Shown piece by piece: positions 16,937 through 26,428 of a stretch of 64,000 bases of DNA. A program made the translations under genes and the position numbers. The notes below the pieces were generated by a model. The model was given only the letters and a program-made list of their open reading frames with translations. It had not been told where the DNA came from and ran no database searches. Source of the DNA: Mycolicibacterium helvum (GTDB lineage Bacteria > Actinomycetota > Actinomycetes > Mycobacteriales > Mycobacteriaceae); NCBI RefSeq assembly GCF_010731895.1, contig NZ_AP022596.1, positions 2,666,001 through 2,730,000 of the forward strand, written 5' to 3'. How positions within the stretch are numbered: the stretch's first letter is position 1; each line of letters starts with the position of its first letter.

Positions 16937-18394
16937 TCACTCGAGGGTCACGTGGGGGCGCCGGGCCGCGATACCGGCACCGAGCGCGAAGAACGCGACC
17001 AACAGCGCAACCACCCCGATGGCGATCGGTGTCGAGTTGCCGACCAGGCCGGGCAGGTTCTGCAGGATCAGCACGAAGGAGATCACCAGGCCAACCAGCC
17101 CCAGAGCGGGCGCGATGAATGCCCGCCAGGTCGACACCTCCAGCTGGCCGGCGCGCTTGCGGCGGGTGAAGAAGGCCAGCACGGCGACGGTGGTCGCGAT
17201 CAGCAGGCTGGTGACGCCAACCGTGGAGATGCCGGCCAGCCAGGTGTAGAACTGCGTCACCGGGTCGAGCTGGAACAGGATTGCGACGCCGATGGCCACC
17301 GCCACGACGATCGCGTCCACCCCGGAGGCGATGTGCGGGGAACCGTGGGTGGCGTGCGCCTCGCCGAACTGACCCGGGAACACCCTGCGGTTGGACAGCG
17401 TGAACACGTAGCGCGCGACGATGTTGTGGAACGACAGGATGCAGGCGAACAGGCTGGTGACAAACAGCACCTGGACGATGTGCAGTCCGACCGTGCCGAG
17501 GTATTGCTCGGTGGCGTTGGGTAACAGGGTGGACGGGTCGGCCTGTGCCTGCTCGACCGCCTTGCTGTCACCGACTGCGGAGATGAGCGCCCACGTCGAG
17601 ACGGTGTAGAACACCCCGATCAGGATGACGGCCAGATATGTGGCCTTGGGGATGGTGCGCAGCGGGTCGCGCGCCTCGTCACGGAACACCGCGGTGGCCT
17701 CGAAGCCGATGAAGCTCAGGATTGCGAAGAGAAGTGCGATACCCGGTGCGCCCGAGAGGATTTCGGACGGGGTCACGATTCCGGTGGACAGACCTTCCTG
17801 GCCGCCACTAAAGACGACGGCGGCATCGAGCGCGAGCACGATTGCCACTTCACCGATCAGCAGGACGCCGAGAACGTTGCGGGACAGGTCGATGTTGAAG
17901 TGGCCCAGGGCTGTCACGATCGCGAAGGCAACGAAAGCCCAAATGCCCCAATGGATACTCGGAAGGCCATAGGAGGCAAACAGCGCCTGAGCGCCCTGAC
18001 CGATCAGTCCGTAGACGGCGACCTCCAGCGTCAGGTAGGAGATCAGCGCGACGAACGCGAAGCCGAAGCCGGTCACTCGGCCCAAGCCCTTACCGATGTA
18101 GGAGTAGAAGGCACCCGCGTCTGGGACGTAAGGCGTCAGTGCGGTGAAACCGACCGCGAACAGCAGGATGATCAATGTGCTGACGACGAAGATGGCGGGA
18201 AATCCGATCCCGTTGCCGCTGGCGATGCCCAGGGGAACCGGGCCACCCATGACCCCCAGTGGCGATGCGGCAGCCACGACCACGAAGACGATGCCCCAGA
18301 CACCAAGCGTCCCCCGAAGCTTGCGGTGTGGGCGGCCATCGGCCGTCGCCGCAGCAGCCGGAGCGCTGCTGGATTCCTCAATTTGGTTAGACAT
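16937..18394 (-). CDS. APC-superfamily amino acid/polyamine permease
   Basis: 485 residues with about 12 membrane segments. The start region GTLGVWGIVFVVVAAASPLG and the loop SFIGFEATAVFRDEARDPLR (near residue 240) are APC-superfamily signatures; FEATAVFRDE is the conserved cytoplasmic loop with charged residues. The hydrophilic N-terminal tail (about 25 residues) is Ala/Ser-rich. Substrate cannot be deduced; cysE lies 92 bp downstream on the same strand of transcription upstream-to-downstream order cysK-cysE-permease being separated by intergenic sequence. Confidence 0.85.
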   Translation of the reverse strand: MSNQIEESSSAPAAAATADGRPHRKLRGTLGVWGIVFVVVAAASPLGVMGGPVPLGIASGNGIGFPAIFVVSTLIILLFAVGFTALTPYVPDAGAFYSYIGKGLGRVTGFGFAFVALISYLTLEVAVYGLIGQGAQALFASYGLPSIHWGIWAFVAFAIVTALGHFNIDLSRNVLGVLLIGEVAIVLALDAAVVFSGGQEGLSTGIVTPSEILSGAPGIALLFAILSFIGFEATAVFRDEARDPLRTIPKATYLAVILIGVFYTVSTWALISAVGDSKAVEQAQADPSTLLPNATEQYLGTVGLHIVQVLFVTSLFACILSFHNIVARYVFTLSNRRVFPGQFGEAHATHGSPHIASGVDAIVVAVAIGVAILFQLDPVTQFYTWLAGISTVGVTSLLIATTVAVLAFFTRRKRAGQLEVSTWRAFIAPALGLVGLVISFVLILQNLPGLVGNSTPIAIGVVALLVAFFALGAGIAARRPHVTLE

Positions 18395-18486
18395 GATGCC
18401 CTTTCGACGGGTTCGCGCCTGCAGACGCTAATCCCGGCGAGGGTTCGATCAGACCCTTCGGATCAGCCGGATTCGAGGGTGCCGGC

Positions 18487-19071
18487 TCAGATGTACATGG
18501 CGGGATCGACATAGGTCGTCGGATCCACAAGCTGTTCGCGCTGCTTCGCGGTGCGGCGACGTACGACGGCGGGGATGCCGGTTGCGATCGAATCCGCAGG
18601 CACGTCGTGCGTGACGACGGCGTTGGCGCCGACGGCCGAATCGTCACCAATAGTCAAGGGGCCCAGTACCTTGGCGCCGGCGCCGACGACTACGCGATTT
18701 CCGAGGGTGGGATGGCGCTTCCCGTGCTCCAGGGAGCGGCCGCCGAGGGTGACACCGTGGTACAGCATCACGTCGTCGCCGATCTCGGCGGTCTCGCCGA
18801 TCACCACGCCCATCCCGTGGTCGATGAAGAATCGACGGCCGATGGTGGCGCCGGGGTGAATTTCGATACCGGTGCAGAAGCGGGTCAGTTGCGACAGCAC
18901 GCGCGCCGGGCCGCGCAGTGAAGGCCTGAGCCACAGCCGGTGCGCCAGCCGATAAGCCCAGATCGCGTGGAGGCCGGAGTAGACCAAGGCGTTCTCAAGG
19001 TCGCCGCGCGCAGCTGGGTCATGACCGCGCGCGTTGATCAGGTCTTCGCGAACTGTCGACAGCAGCCCCAT
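18487..19071 (-). CDS. cysE: Serine O-acetyltransferase CysE
   Basis: Makes O-acetylserine from serine and acetyl-CoA for cysteine synthesis. 194 residues, a short-type CysE: helical N-terminus, then left-handed beta-helix hexapeptides ([59 protein letters not shown]). The catalytic His-containing HGMGVVIGE is present. The ATG at 19071 begins [11 protein letters not shown], 4 bp after the cysK stop; longer frames overlap cysK. The C-terminus ends in Met-Tyr-Ile, the kind of hydrophobic Ile-ended tail CysE uses to dock into CysK. Confidence 0.95.
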   Translation of the reverse strand: MGLLSTVREDLINARGHDPAARGDLENALVYSGLHAIWAYRLAHRLWLRPSLRGPARVLSQLTRFCTGIEIHPGATIGRRFFIDHGMGVVIGETAEIGDDVMLYHGVTLGGRSLEHGKRHPTLGNRVVVGAGAKVLGPLTIGDDSAVGANAVVTHDVPADSIATGIPAVVRRRTAKQREQLVDPTTYVDPAMYI

Positions 19072-19075
19072 GAAT

Positions 19076-20011
19076 TCAGTCCCGGATGTGTTCGTAGAGC
19101 ACGGTAGAGATGTAGCGCTCGCCATAATCACAGACCACCGCAACGATGAGTTTGCCGGCGTTTTCCGGACGCTTAGCGAGTTCCAGTGCAGCCCAGACGA
19201 TCGCGCCTGACGAGATCCCGCCCAGAATGCCTTCCTGGGTCCCCAGATCCCTGGCAACCCGAATGGAGTCGTCGAGTTCGACATCGATGATCTCGTCGTA
19301 GACATCGCGATCGAGCACCTCGGGAACGAAGTTGGCCCCGATTCCCTGAATCTTGTGTGGCCCGGCGGTGCCCTCCGTAAGTAGCGGGGAATCCTTGGGT
19401 TCGACTCCGACGATCTGTACGCCGGGTTTGCGCGCCTTCAGCACGTGCCCCACCCCGGTGAGGGTTCCGCCGGTGCCGATACCAGCGACGAAGATGTCGA
19501 CCTTGCCCTCGGTGTCCGCCCAGATCTCTTCGGCCGTGGTCTTTTCGTGGATCGCCGGATTCGCGGGGTTCGCGAACTGGTTTGCCGAGACGGCATTGTC
19601 GCTTTCGGCGATGATCTGCTTAGCCCGATCCACCGCGCCCGCCATACCCTCCGAGCCAGGGGTCAGCACGATCTCGGCACCGTAGGCGCGCAGCATCACC
19701 CGGCGCTCCGTGGACATCGTCTCCGGCATCGTGAGGATCACCTTGTAGCCGCGAGCCGCACCGACCATCGCCAGCGCTATGCCGGTGTTGCCACTGGTGG
19801 CCTCGACGATCGTGCCACCGGGCTTCAGCTCACCGGACGCTTCGACCGCGTCGATGATCGCCGCGCCGATCCGGTCCTTGACGCTGTTGGCCGGGTTGTA
19901 GAACTCGAGCTTCACCGCGACTTCGGCGTCGAGGCCCTCGGTCAAGCGGTTGAGCCGGACCAGCGGTGTACGGCCGACCAGCTCGGTGACGTTGTCATAG
20001 ATCTTGCCCAT
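19076..20011 (-). CDS. cysK: O-acetylserine sulfhydrylase CysK
   Basis: PLP enzyme converting O-acetylserine and sulfide to cysteine. 311 residues. The Schiff-base lysine is in [11 protein letters not shown] near residue 44, the substrate loop is TSGNTG, and the phosphate-binding loop is [10 protein letters not shown]. The ATG at 20011 follows AGAAGGGA; an upstream in-frame extension lacks family similarity. It is the first gene of a cysK-cysE operon and lies divergent from the TIGR03086-type gene (69 bp between starts). Confidence 0.96.
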   Translation of the reverse strand: MGKIYDNVTELVGRTPLVRLNRLTEGLDAEVAVKLEFYNPANSVKDRIGAAIIDAVEASGELKPGGTIVEATSGNTGIALAMVGAARGYKVILTMPETMSTERRVMLRAYGAEIVLTPGSEGMAGAVDRAKQIIAESDNAVSANQFANPANPAIHEKTTAEEIWADTEGKVDIFVAGIGTGGTLTGVGHVLKARKPGVQIVGVEPKDSPLLTEGTAGPHKIQGIGANFVPEVLDRDVYDEIIDVELDDSIRVARDLGTQEGILGGISSGAIVWAALELAKRPENAGKLIVAVVCDYGERYISTVLYEHIRD

Positions 20012-20080
20012 GCTGCGCGTCCCTTCTCGGTCTACTCCAACGAACACTATTCTGTCGGCGCACAGTCGTACGGTTGGGGC

Positions 20081-20671
20081 ATGGCTCACGAACTCTCCCC
20101 AGGACCGGACGCGCCGCCTGTCGACGAATTAGCCAGTGCCGAGGCGACGCTGCAGGTTCTTCAACAAGTAGTCCACGGTATTGCTTCCGATGATTTGAAA
20201 AAGCAGACCCCGTGCCGTGAGTTCGACATTGCGGGGCTGACCGATCACCTGCTGAACTCGATCACGGTGTTGGGCGGGGCGGCCGGTGCGGAACTGCCGG
20301 AGCGCAACCGCGACGACTCTGTCGAACGGCAGATCGTCGGCGCCGCCCGTCCGGCGCTGGACGCCTGGCACCGCCGCGGGCTGGACGGCACGGTTCCGTT
20401 CGGCGACAACGAGGCCCCCGCCCAATTGATGGTCGCCATTCTGTCGCTCGAATTCCTGGTTCACGCTTGGGATTACGCATCAGCGATTGACCAGCCGATC
20501 GACGCTCCGGACTCGCTGACCGAGTACGTGACAGCACTGGCCCAGCGGATCATCACCCCGGAGGGGAGGGTCAGGGCCGGGTTCGACGACCCGGTCGACG
20601 TCGCCGCGCACGCTTCCAAGCTGGACCGGCTCGTCGCCTACACCGGCCGGGTGCCCGTCAGCGGGGCGTGA
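20081..20671 (+). CDS. TIGR03086/mycothiol-dependent maleylpyruvate isomerase-like (DinB-fold) protein
   Basis: 196 residues. DinB/MDMPI four-helix fold with the probable metal ligands: His in [12 protein letters not shown] (near residue 52) and the Glu/His pair in [13 protein letters not shown] near residue 125. Such proteins bind a divalent metal and may use mycothiol as thiol cofactor; the substrate is unknown. The ATG at 20081 is the one consistent with family length. Its 3' end overlaps the convergent hisC gene by 14 bp. Confidence 0.83.
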   Translation: MAHELSPGPDAPPVDELASAEATLQVLQQVVHGIASDDLKKQTPCREFDIAGLTDHLLNSITVLGGAAGAELPERNRDDSVERQIVGAARPALDAWHRRGLDGTVPFGDNEAPAQLMVAILSLEFLVHAWDYASAIDQPIDAPDSLTEYVTALAQRIITPEGRVRAGFDDPVDVAAHASKLDRLVAYTGRVPVSGA

Positions 20672-21728
20672 TCCACGTCTTGGCGAACGCCAGGAAGGTG
20701 TCGTTCTCCTCCGGCGCGCCGATGGTCACCCGCACGCCATCGGTGCCGTAGGGGCGGACCAGCACGCGGGCGTCGGCGGCCTGCTCGACGAAGTCGGGCG
20801 TCTGCTCGGGCGACAGGGGCAGCCAGACGAAGTTGGCCTGCGACGGCGGGAAGGTGTAACCCAGCTCGCTCAGCGCGGCGCAGACCCGGCGCCGTTCCTC
20901 GACGACAGCGTCGGTACGCGCCAGTAGTTCGTCGGCGGCGTGTACCGAGGCGATCGCTGCAGCCTGCGACACGGTGGTTGCCGTGAACGGCACGTAGACC
21001 TTGCCCAGGGCGGTGATGATGTCGGGATCGCCGACGGCGTAGCCGATGCGCAGGCCAGCCAGGCCGTATGCCTTGGAAAAAGTGCGCAGCACAACGACAT
21101 TAGGGTAGCTGCGGGCCAGGCCCAAGCTGTCGGGGAGCATGCCGTCGCGGATGTACTCGACGTAGGCCTCGTCGATGACGATGAGGATGTCCGACGGCAC
21201 GGCGGCGACGAAGCGGGCTAGCTCGTCGGGGTCGACGACGGTGGAGGTCGGGTTGTTCGGGTTGCAGACGAAGATCAGCCGGGTGCGGTCGGTGATCGCG
21301 GCCAGCATGGCGTCCAGGTCGAAGGTGTAGTCGCGCAGCGGCACCTGAACCGCGGTGGCGCCGGCGACCCGCACCTGCAGGGGATAGATCTCGAAGCTGC
21401 GCCAACCGAAGATCACCTCGTCGCCGACCGATGAGGTGATTTGGATGAGCTGTTGACACAGGCTGACCGACCCGCAGCCCACGGCGATGTGCTCGGGGGC
21501 GAAAGCTTGATGCTTGCTCAGGTGCTTGGCGAGGTGCTCTTTGAGCTCCACGTAGCCGTTGTCGGGGTAGCGGTTGATGGTCTCGGCGGCCGTGGCGATG
21601 GCAGCGCGGACGCTGGGAAGCGGCCCGTGCACGGTCTCGTTGCTGGCCAGCTTGATGGCACCCAGCACGGTCTTACCCGGGGTATAGGCCGGTAGATCGG
21701 CCAGTTCGGGGCGCAGGCGGGCGGTCAC
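20658..21728 (-). CDS. hisC2: Histidinol-phosphate/aromatic aminotransferase (HisC2/Pat, Rv3772 type)
   Basis: Fold-type I PLP aminotransferase, 356 residues. IKLASNETVHGPLPSV at the N-terminus, CNPNNPTSTVV near residue 155, the PLP lysine in RTFSKAYGLAGLRIGY near residue 215, and the C-terminal VRPYGTDGVRVTIGAPEEN. The Rv3772 homologue is described as a phenylalanine aminotransferase, with HisC proper encoded elsewhere, so an aromatic role is plausible. The GTG at 21728 begins TARLRPELADLPAYTPG as in the family; a longer frame to 21833 reads through repeat sequence. Confidence 0.9.
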   Translation of the reverse strand: MTARLRPELADLPAYTPGKTVLGAIKLASNETVHGPLPSVRAAIATAAETINRYPDNGYVELKEHLAKHLSKHQAFAPEHIAVGCGSVSLCQQLIQITSSVGDEVIFGWRSFEIYPLQVRVAGATAVQVPLRDYTFDLDAMLAAITDRTRLIFVCNPNNPTSTVVDPDELARFVAAVPSDILIVIDEAYVEYIRDGMLPDSLGLARSYPNVVVLRTFSKAYGLAGLRIGYAVGDPDIITALGKVYVPFTATTVSQAAAIASVHAADELLARTDAVVEERRRVCAALSELGYTFPPSQANFVWLPLSPEQTPDFVEQAADARVLVRPYGTDGVRVTIGAPEENDTFLAFAKTWITPR

Positions 21729-21760
21729 TCGGTCAAGTCTAGGGGCCTGCCGAATTCGTT

Positions 21761-21784
21761 CCCGGGCCGCTCCGCTCCTGCCCG
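21761..21784. repeat. Copy of the dispersed GGTCGCTTCGCTCCTGCCCG motif
   Basis: Differs at two positions in 24 from the pair at 3116-3176. It lies upstream of hisC2 and downstream of nothing else, just before the tRNA pair, again intergenic. Confidence 0.7.
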
Positions 21785-21880
21785 AAGGAAGCTGCTTTGC
21801 CACGAGCCGTGGACGCTGTGTACTCTCATCCATCGGCGGTTCGGGGCATCAACCAGGCTCCGGTACGCTCAGGTAGTTCA

Positions 21881-21969
21881 GGAGGCGTGCCAGAGCGGCC
21901 GAATGGGACTCACTGCTAATGAGTTGTCCCCCTTAAAGGGGACCGGAGGTTCAAATCCTCTCGCCTCCG
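21881..21969 (+). tRNA. tRNA-Ser(GCT)
   Basis: The acceptor GGAGGCG pairs with CGCCTCC. The anticodon is GCT (CTGCTAA loop), there is a long variable arm (TTGTCCCCCTTAAAGGGGAC region), and the T-loop is GGTTCAAATCC. CCA is not encoded. tRNA-Arg follows 41 bp later on the same strand. Confidence 0.96.
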
Positions 21970-22010
21970 CCGCGGCTGATTCGTCAGCCACGAACAATTG
22001 AAGATGTACG

Positions 22011-22083
22011 GCGCCCGTAGCTCAACGGATAGAGCATCTGACTACGGATCAGAAGGTTAGGGGTTCGAATCCCTTCGGGCGCA
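22011..22083 (+). tRNA. tRNA-Arg(ACG)
   Basis: The acceptor GCGCCCG pairs with CGGGCGC. The anticodon arm CTGACTACGGATCAG has anticodon ACG, the T-arm contains GGGTTCGAATCCC, and the length is 73 nt. CCA is not encoded. The A34 of ACG is the substrate of TadA, encoded at 55778 in this window. Confidence 0.97.
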
Positions 22084-22185
22084 CTCACAGTGTTCACCGC
22101 TATCGTGGAGCGGTTATTCTCGTTCGAAACTAATTTCTGCGCCGTTTAGTCGGGGTGCTGGACGGGTGGCCCGACAACGGGTCGC

Positions 22186-23358
22186 GTGCAGGAAACTGCT
22201 AACGGGGGCACCGCCTTGCCGGCATATTCGCGACGTTTCGCCGTCTTCGGCCCCCACCTCCGTAACTGGTGGAGCGGGCCGGTCGACTACGCCGCGCAGG
22301 TGCATTACTTCACCCAGCGGGAAATCTCGGCACCGATCAAATTGCTCATCGGCGTCGGTACCGCGATCAACGGGGTGATCTCGCTGCTAGTCCTGCTTCC
22401 CTCAGCGCATACCCCCGCCGCGCGAGGCGTTGTCGCCATGTTCGCCGTGCTACAGCTCTTCTGGGGGTGGGTGTGGTGCTATCGACCGTGGCCGTCGCGG
22501 CGGACATCGCTCGCCTTCGTCATCTCCGCTGACATCGGGATAGCAGCGGTCGCAGTGTTGGATGCAAGCTGGCTATTGGGATTGTTCGGGTTCAACGCCT
22601 TCGCGATGATCTCGGTTTACCTGATGTTCTTCGACGGTCCGAAAACGCTTGTTGTGCATGCCCTGTGGATACTTCTCGCGACTGCGGCCTTCGCCGTGCA
22701 CGCCAGTATCCTCAACAACTTCGACGAAGTCGCCTTCACGGCGAAGACACTCGCGTCGGTGGCACCGGTTGTCGCGACTCCCCTGGGAATTCAACTCGGG
22801 ATCTGGGCCCTGCGCAACGAAGCGAACGCCTCGGTCATCGACCCACTGACCGGCGTGCTCAACCGGCGCGGCCTCCACCTGCACATCGGAGATCTGTGGC
22901 GTGACGTCACACCGACGGATGCCGAAGTCGCCGTCATGGTGATCGACCTGGACCGCTTCAAACACATCAACGACACCTTCGGCCATACGGTCGGTGACGA
23001 GGTCCTGATTCGCAGTGCTCGACGGATCACTCGGGTGGTGAGCAGCAGCGCATTGGTGGCCCGGACCGGCGGTGAGGAATTCGTGGTCGTCGATCTTGCC
23101 GGACCCGGCCAGGCAAAGCGGAGCGCAGACCGCATCCGGAATGCGATCGCCGCGCCGAGCGACCATGCGATCACCGCGAGTGTCGGTGTCACCAGCGTCG
23201 TCATTGCGCATTTCACCGCTGCCGGAACCGATCCAGTGCCATTGCTCGAGACAATCGTCGAACGAGCCGACTATGCGATGTTCGACGCAAAACGCAACGG
23301 CGGTAACGCAACAATCCACATATCGCCTGTCGACGAAGGTGAATCCGCTAAGCCCTGA
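22186..23358 (+). CDS. Membrane-bound GGDEF protein (probable diguanylate cyclase)
   Basis: About 390 residues: around six membrane segments in the first 210 residues, then a GGDEF domain (DPLTGVLNRRGL, VMVIDLDRFKHINDTFGH, RTGGEEF). The active-site motif is GGEEF, which is catalytically permitted. No RxxD product-inhibition site is seen just upstream. It should make cyclic di-GMP at the membrane. The start is unsure: GTG at 22186, or TTG at 22216 preceded by ACGGGGGC. No EAL domain is attached. Confidence 0.83.
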   Translation: MQETANGGTALPAYSRRFAVFGPHLRNWWSGPVDYAAQVHYFTQREISAPIKLLIGVGTAINGVISLLVLLPSAHTPAARGVVAMFAVLQLFWGWVWCYRPWPSRRTSLAFVISADIGIAAVAVLDASWLLGLFGFNAFAMISVYLMFFDGPKTLVVHALWILLATAAFAVHASILNNFDEVAFTAKTLASVAPVVATPLGIQLGIWALRNEANASVIDPLTGVLNRRGLHLHIGDLWRDVTPTDAEVAVMVIDLDRFKHINDTFGHTVGDEVLIRSARRITRVVSSSALVARTGGEEFVVVDLAGPGQAKRSADRIRNAIAAPSDHAITASVGVTSVVIAHFTAAGTDPVPLLETIVERADYAMFDAKRNGGNATIHISPVDEGESAKP

Positions 23359-23524
23359 GCAACAACCCGATTCTCGGGGAACGGTACTGGCACCAGCTGT
23401 CTGGGGAATGGCCATGCCCTGTGCCCGCCCACTACCTCAGCGATCCGGCACCGTGACGAACTTCCGGTTGACGAGGCTGGTCGGATGGCTCAGAGTTAAT
23501 GAAGTGGGAACCGTAAGTGAAGTT

Positions 23525-23722
23525 ATGTTGATCGAGCAGCTGGTGGACCGCTTGGCGGCGGCCTACTCCGACCTGCCTCGTGACGACGTAGCTCGCGTGG
23601 TGGCCAACGCGCACGATCATTTCCAGCACAGCGCGATTCGCGAGTTCATCCCATTACTGGTCGAGCGCCGCGCTCGCGCTGAGCTCTCGCGCAGCGAATC
23701 GTTGCTGGTCTGGTCGTCGTAA
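23525..23722 (+). CDS. Small helical protein (three-helix bundle dimerisation-type)
   Basis: 65 residues: LIEQLVDRLAAAYSDLPRDD, VARVVANAHDHFQHSAIREF and IPLLVERRARAELSR form three predicted helices. It resembles the short three-helix-bundle proteins common in mycobacteria and other actinobacteria, of unknown role. The ATG at 23525 is preferred; an in-frame GTG at 23504 would add 7 residues. It converges with the next secreted-protein gene, 9 bp apart. Confidence 0.6.
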   Translation: MLIEQLVDRLAAAYSDLPRDDVARVVANAHDHFQHSAIREFIPLLVERRARAELSRSESLLVWSS

Positions 23723-23731
23723 CCGACCGGG

Positions 23732-24028
23732 TTAGACAGCCCCGGCGTTCTCGCCCTCATTGGTGTACTCGGGGGCGTTCGGCTGGGGAGCATTACCCGT
23801 GCCGCCAGCGTCCTGGCCCTCTTTCCAATACAGGTCGTCGGTCGGCAGTGGCGCGGGACCGGTGCCACCGGCGTTCTCGTTGGCGTCCCAGTAGTACGGG
23901 TCGGTGGTATCCGGCCACAACAGGCCGCTGCCTGAGTCGTCGGCAGAGGCCGTCGCAGCGGCAGAGAGCGTGATCGCGGTCATCGCCAGGGCGGCGAGCC
24001 CCGCCGAGGCCAGTTTTGCGCGCACCAT
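23732..24028 (-). CDS. Small secreted protein with internal repeats
   Basis: 98 residues. A Sec signal peptide (MVRAKLASAGLAALAMTAIT then ATASA/DD, cleavage near residue 29) is followed by an acidic mature domain. That domain repeats a short unit: NENAGGTGPAP, GQDAGGTGNAP, and a final GENAG. No family is recognised. A strong AGGAGGAG precedes the ATG at 24028 (a GTG lies one codon upstream). Extracellular or cell-wall location is likely. Confidence 0.72.
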   Translation of the reverse strand: MVRAKLASAGLAALAMTAITLSAAATASADDSGSGLLWPDTTDPYYWDANENAGGTGPAPLPTDDLYWKEGQDAGGTGNAPQPNAPEYTNEGENAGAV

Positions 24029-24131
24029 CACGAACGGATCTCCTCCTCGTAGGACATCAACAGTCGCCGACGTCGGCCAGCGGCAGAAGAATTGTGCCGC
24101 ACTTTTACGGCGAGGGAAACCTGACGTCCGG

Positions 24132-24401
24132 TCAGGAACGCAAGCTGACGTCGTGCAGTGCGGCCAGCGGAGCCAAATCCAGCTCCTCGGAGTGTGCCGG
24201 GCGAAGGCGTCGCGCGATGAATCGGACCGAGTAGACCTGAACTGCTCCAATCAAAATGAGGGGCCACAGCGCGCCAGCCGCCGCCGACCAGAAGCCGCGG
24301 GCAATGTCACCGGGCGGGTCAACGGACTGAAAGTGTGGGCTGACCAACCAGGCAGCGACGGCTACGAGCAACGCTGCCGCCAGGTACAGGTCGATCCACA
24401 T
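24132..24401 (-). CDS. Small two-helix membrane protein of unknown function
   Basis: 89 residues with two hydrophobic segments (LYLAAALLVAVAAWLV near residue 5 and AAAGALWPLILIGAVQV near residue 40) and a basic then acidic cytoplasmic tail (RFIARRLRPAHSEELDL). I chose the ATG at 24401; a TTG at 24443 would add 14 residues. No family is recognised and no convincing Shine-Dalgarno is seen. It lies 90 bp beyond the SDR gene on the same strand and may be separately transcribed. Confidence 0.55.
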   Translation of the reverse strand: MWIDLYLAAALLVAVAAWLVSPHFQSVDPPGDIARGFWSAAAGALWPLILIGAVQVYSVRFIARRLRPAHSEELDLAPLAALHDVSLRS

Positions 24402-24491
24402 GACACGAGAGTCCCAGAAACTTCTTAAAAAGAGATGGTGCAAGTGTGTGAAGGTGCTGAGAGGGATCGAATGGATGTGTGACCGTTATCA

Positions 24492-25253
24492 CTACGTGAT
24501 GGTCAGGCCCCCGTCGACGACAATTGTCTGCCCCGTCACATAACCCGCCGCCCGAGACGCCAGCCATATTGCGGTAGCGGCCAATTCGGCCGGATCGCCT
24601 AGTCTGCCCAGCACGATCCGTGGCAGCTGCTGTTCCAAATAGCCGGGCTGGTAATCGTCGGTCATCTCGCTCCTGAAGAAGCCCGGCGCCAGCGCATTGA
24701 CGCGAATTCCCTTGCGGGAACCCCACTGTTGAGCTAAATCGCGGGTCAGCCCCATCACCCCGGCTTTGGAAGCGCTGTATGCGGCCTGTGGCAGACCGCC
24801 GGTGGTGATGCCAAGAATGCTGGCAATATTGATGATTGAGCTTCCGGGCTGCATCACCCGCCCGCAGGACTGCGCCATCCAGTACGACCCGTTGAGGTTG
24901 ACGTCGATGACCTTACGGAACTCTTCGGGGGTTTCGCGGGTCGCCGGTACGGCGGTGCCCACCCCGGCGTTGTTGATCAGCACGTCGACTCGGCCGAATT
25001 CACTGATCGCGGCATCGACCAGCTGCTGGCATTGCTCGGGGTCGGCGACGTCGGTCTTTCGGGTGTGCACCTTGCGGCCGGCTTGTTCGACGAGGGCCGC
25101 GGTGTTCGCGAGTTGCTCCACCCGCCGGGCGCCGAGCACCAGATTCGCGCCCGCCTCGGCGAAGGCCTGCGCGAATGACACCCCCAGGCCCGAGGATGCG
25201 CCGGTGACGATCACGACCTTGCCGTCGAGGCGGAATGAATCGAGCACACTCAT
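24492..25253 (-). CDS. SDR oxidoreductase of the first APH/ACAD/SDR operon
   Basis: 253-residue classical short-chain dehydrogenase: TGASSGLGVSFAQAF, NNAGVG, Ser in INIASILG, and YSASKAG with the catalytic Tyr and Lys, ending GQTIVVDGGLTIT. It overlaps the upstream acyl-CoA dehydrogenase by 4 bp, so it is translationally coupled. By analogy with LvaD of the levulinate pathway, it could interconvert 4-oxo- and 4-hydroxyacyl-CoA, or oxidise the 3-hydroxy product. Substrate is inferred only from context. Confidence 0.85.
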   Translation of the reverse strand: MSVLDSFRLDGKVVIVTGASSGLGVSFAQAFAEAGANLVLGARRVEQLANTAALVEQAGRKVHTRKTDVADPEQCQQLVDAAISEFGRVDVLINNAGVGTAVPATRETPEEFRKVIDVNLNGSYWMAQSCGRVMQPGSSIINIASILGITTGGLPQAAYSASKAGVMGLTRDLAQQWGSRKGIRVNALAPGFFRSEMTDDYQPGYLEQQLPRIVLGRLGDPAELAATAIWLASRAAGYVTGQTIVVDGGLTIT

Positions 25254-26428
25254 GATGGGTTCCTCAGGACCTGGCGGGCGATCGCATACTTGTGCACCTC
25301 GGTCGGGCCGTCGTAAATGCGGAACGCGCGCATATCGGAAAAGATCATGCCGACCGGTGTTTCGTCAGAAATGCCCATACCGCCGAGGATTTGCACACAG
25401 CGGTCGGCCACCTTGAACAGTTCCTCGGACACGTAGGCCTTGACCATCGAACTCTCGTGGCGGCCCTTGGCGCCGGTGTCCAACGCCCAGCAGGCCCACC
25501 AGATAGCGAGCCGGCACTGTTGCAGCGCAATCTCGTTGTCGGCCAACATGAAGCCCACGCCCTGATGCTCGCCGAGCGGCTTACCGAATCCGGTCCGGGT
25601 GCGGGCATGTTCGATCGCGATCGAATGGGCTCGTGACGCCGCACCCAGCCACCGCATGCAGTGCGTCAACCGTGCTGGGGTAAGCCGCAATTGGGCGTAC
25701 CGCAACGCCTGGCCAACCTCGCCCAACACCGCCGACGCCGGCAGGCGCAGGTTGTTGAAACCGATCACGCCGTGGCCCTCGACGTAGTTGCGATCCATCG
25801 TGTCCATCACACGCTCGAGCTCGATACCCGGTGTCTGTCCATCGCACAGGAACAGCGTCGGGCCGTCGGCGCCATGGGAATTCGGCGCCACCCGCGCCAT
25901 GATTATCCAGGTCCGCGCCTTGTTGGCTCCGGTGATCAGCCACTTGCGTCCGTTGATCACGTAGTCGGTCCCGTCGAAAACCGCTTCGGTGGCAAGCTGA
26001 TTCGGGTCGGATCCGGCTCCGCCGGGTTCTGTCATCGCGAACACCGACCGCTGCCTGCCGTCAATCACCGGAACCAGGAACTTCTCGGCCTGCTCCTCGG
26101 TGGCGATCTTGGACAGCACGAACATGTTGCCCTCGTCGGGGGCCGCGCAGTTCAGCGCGACCGGCCCGAGGGTTGACCAGCCGGCGGCCTCGAACAGCAC
26201 GGCCTGCTCGCGGTGCGACGGCTCACGACCGCCGAATCGGTGCGGCGCCTGAAAGGTCAGCAGGCCGGCGTCCCGGGCCAGTCCGACGAGTTCGGTGCGC
26301 AGCTCCTCGTCGGGACCGTGCCGAGTGACGCGTGGATCCCGTTCGTAGGGAATGATTTTGTCGACGACGAACGCGCGTATCTCGTCGCGTTGCGCCGCCA
26401 GGTCGCTGGGAATCTCGAAATCGATCAT
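25250..26428 (-). CDS. Acyl-CoA dehydrogenase-family protein, ACAD10/11-like (module 1)
   Basis: 392 residues with the full fold: FAMTEPGGAGSDP (FAD/substrate loop, near residue 132) and the C-terminal IYDGPTEVHKYAIARQ. In medium-chain-type enzymes this site reads YEGT with a catalytic Glu; here it is Asp373 in DGPTEVH, the ACAD10/ACAD11 pattern. Those proteins eliminate phosphate from 4-phosphoacyl-CoA. It overlaps both neighbours by 4 bp: the APH kinase upstream and the SDR downstream. A plain fatty acyl-CoA dehydrogenase role remains possible. Confidence 0.85.
   Translation of the reverse strand: MIDFEIPSDLAAQRDEIRAFVVDKIIPYERDPRVTRHGPDEELRTELVGLARDAGLLTFQAPHRFGGREPSHREQAVLFEAAGWSTLGPVALNCAAPDEGNMFVLSKIATEEQAEKFLVPVIDGRQRSVFAMTEPGGAGSDPNQLATEAVFDGTDYVINGRKWLITGANKARTWIIMARVAPNSHGADGPTLFLCDGQTPGIELERVMDTMDRNYVEGHGVIGFNNLRLPASAVLGEVGQALRYAQLRLTPARLTHCMRWLGAASRAHSIAIEHARTRTGFGKPLGEHQGVGFMLADNEIALQQCRLAIWWACWALDTGAKGRHESSMVKAYVSEELFKVADRCVQILGGMGISDETPVGMIFSDMRAFRIYDGPTEVHKYAIARQVLRNPS

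Noticed and set aside
22186..23358. GGDEF protein as catalytically dead because it reads GGEEF
   Set aside because: GG(D/E)EF is the accepted active form, so the motif is not degenerate.
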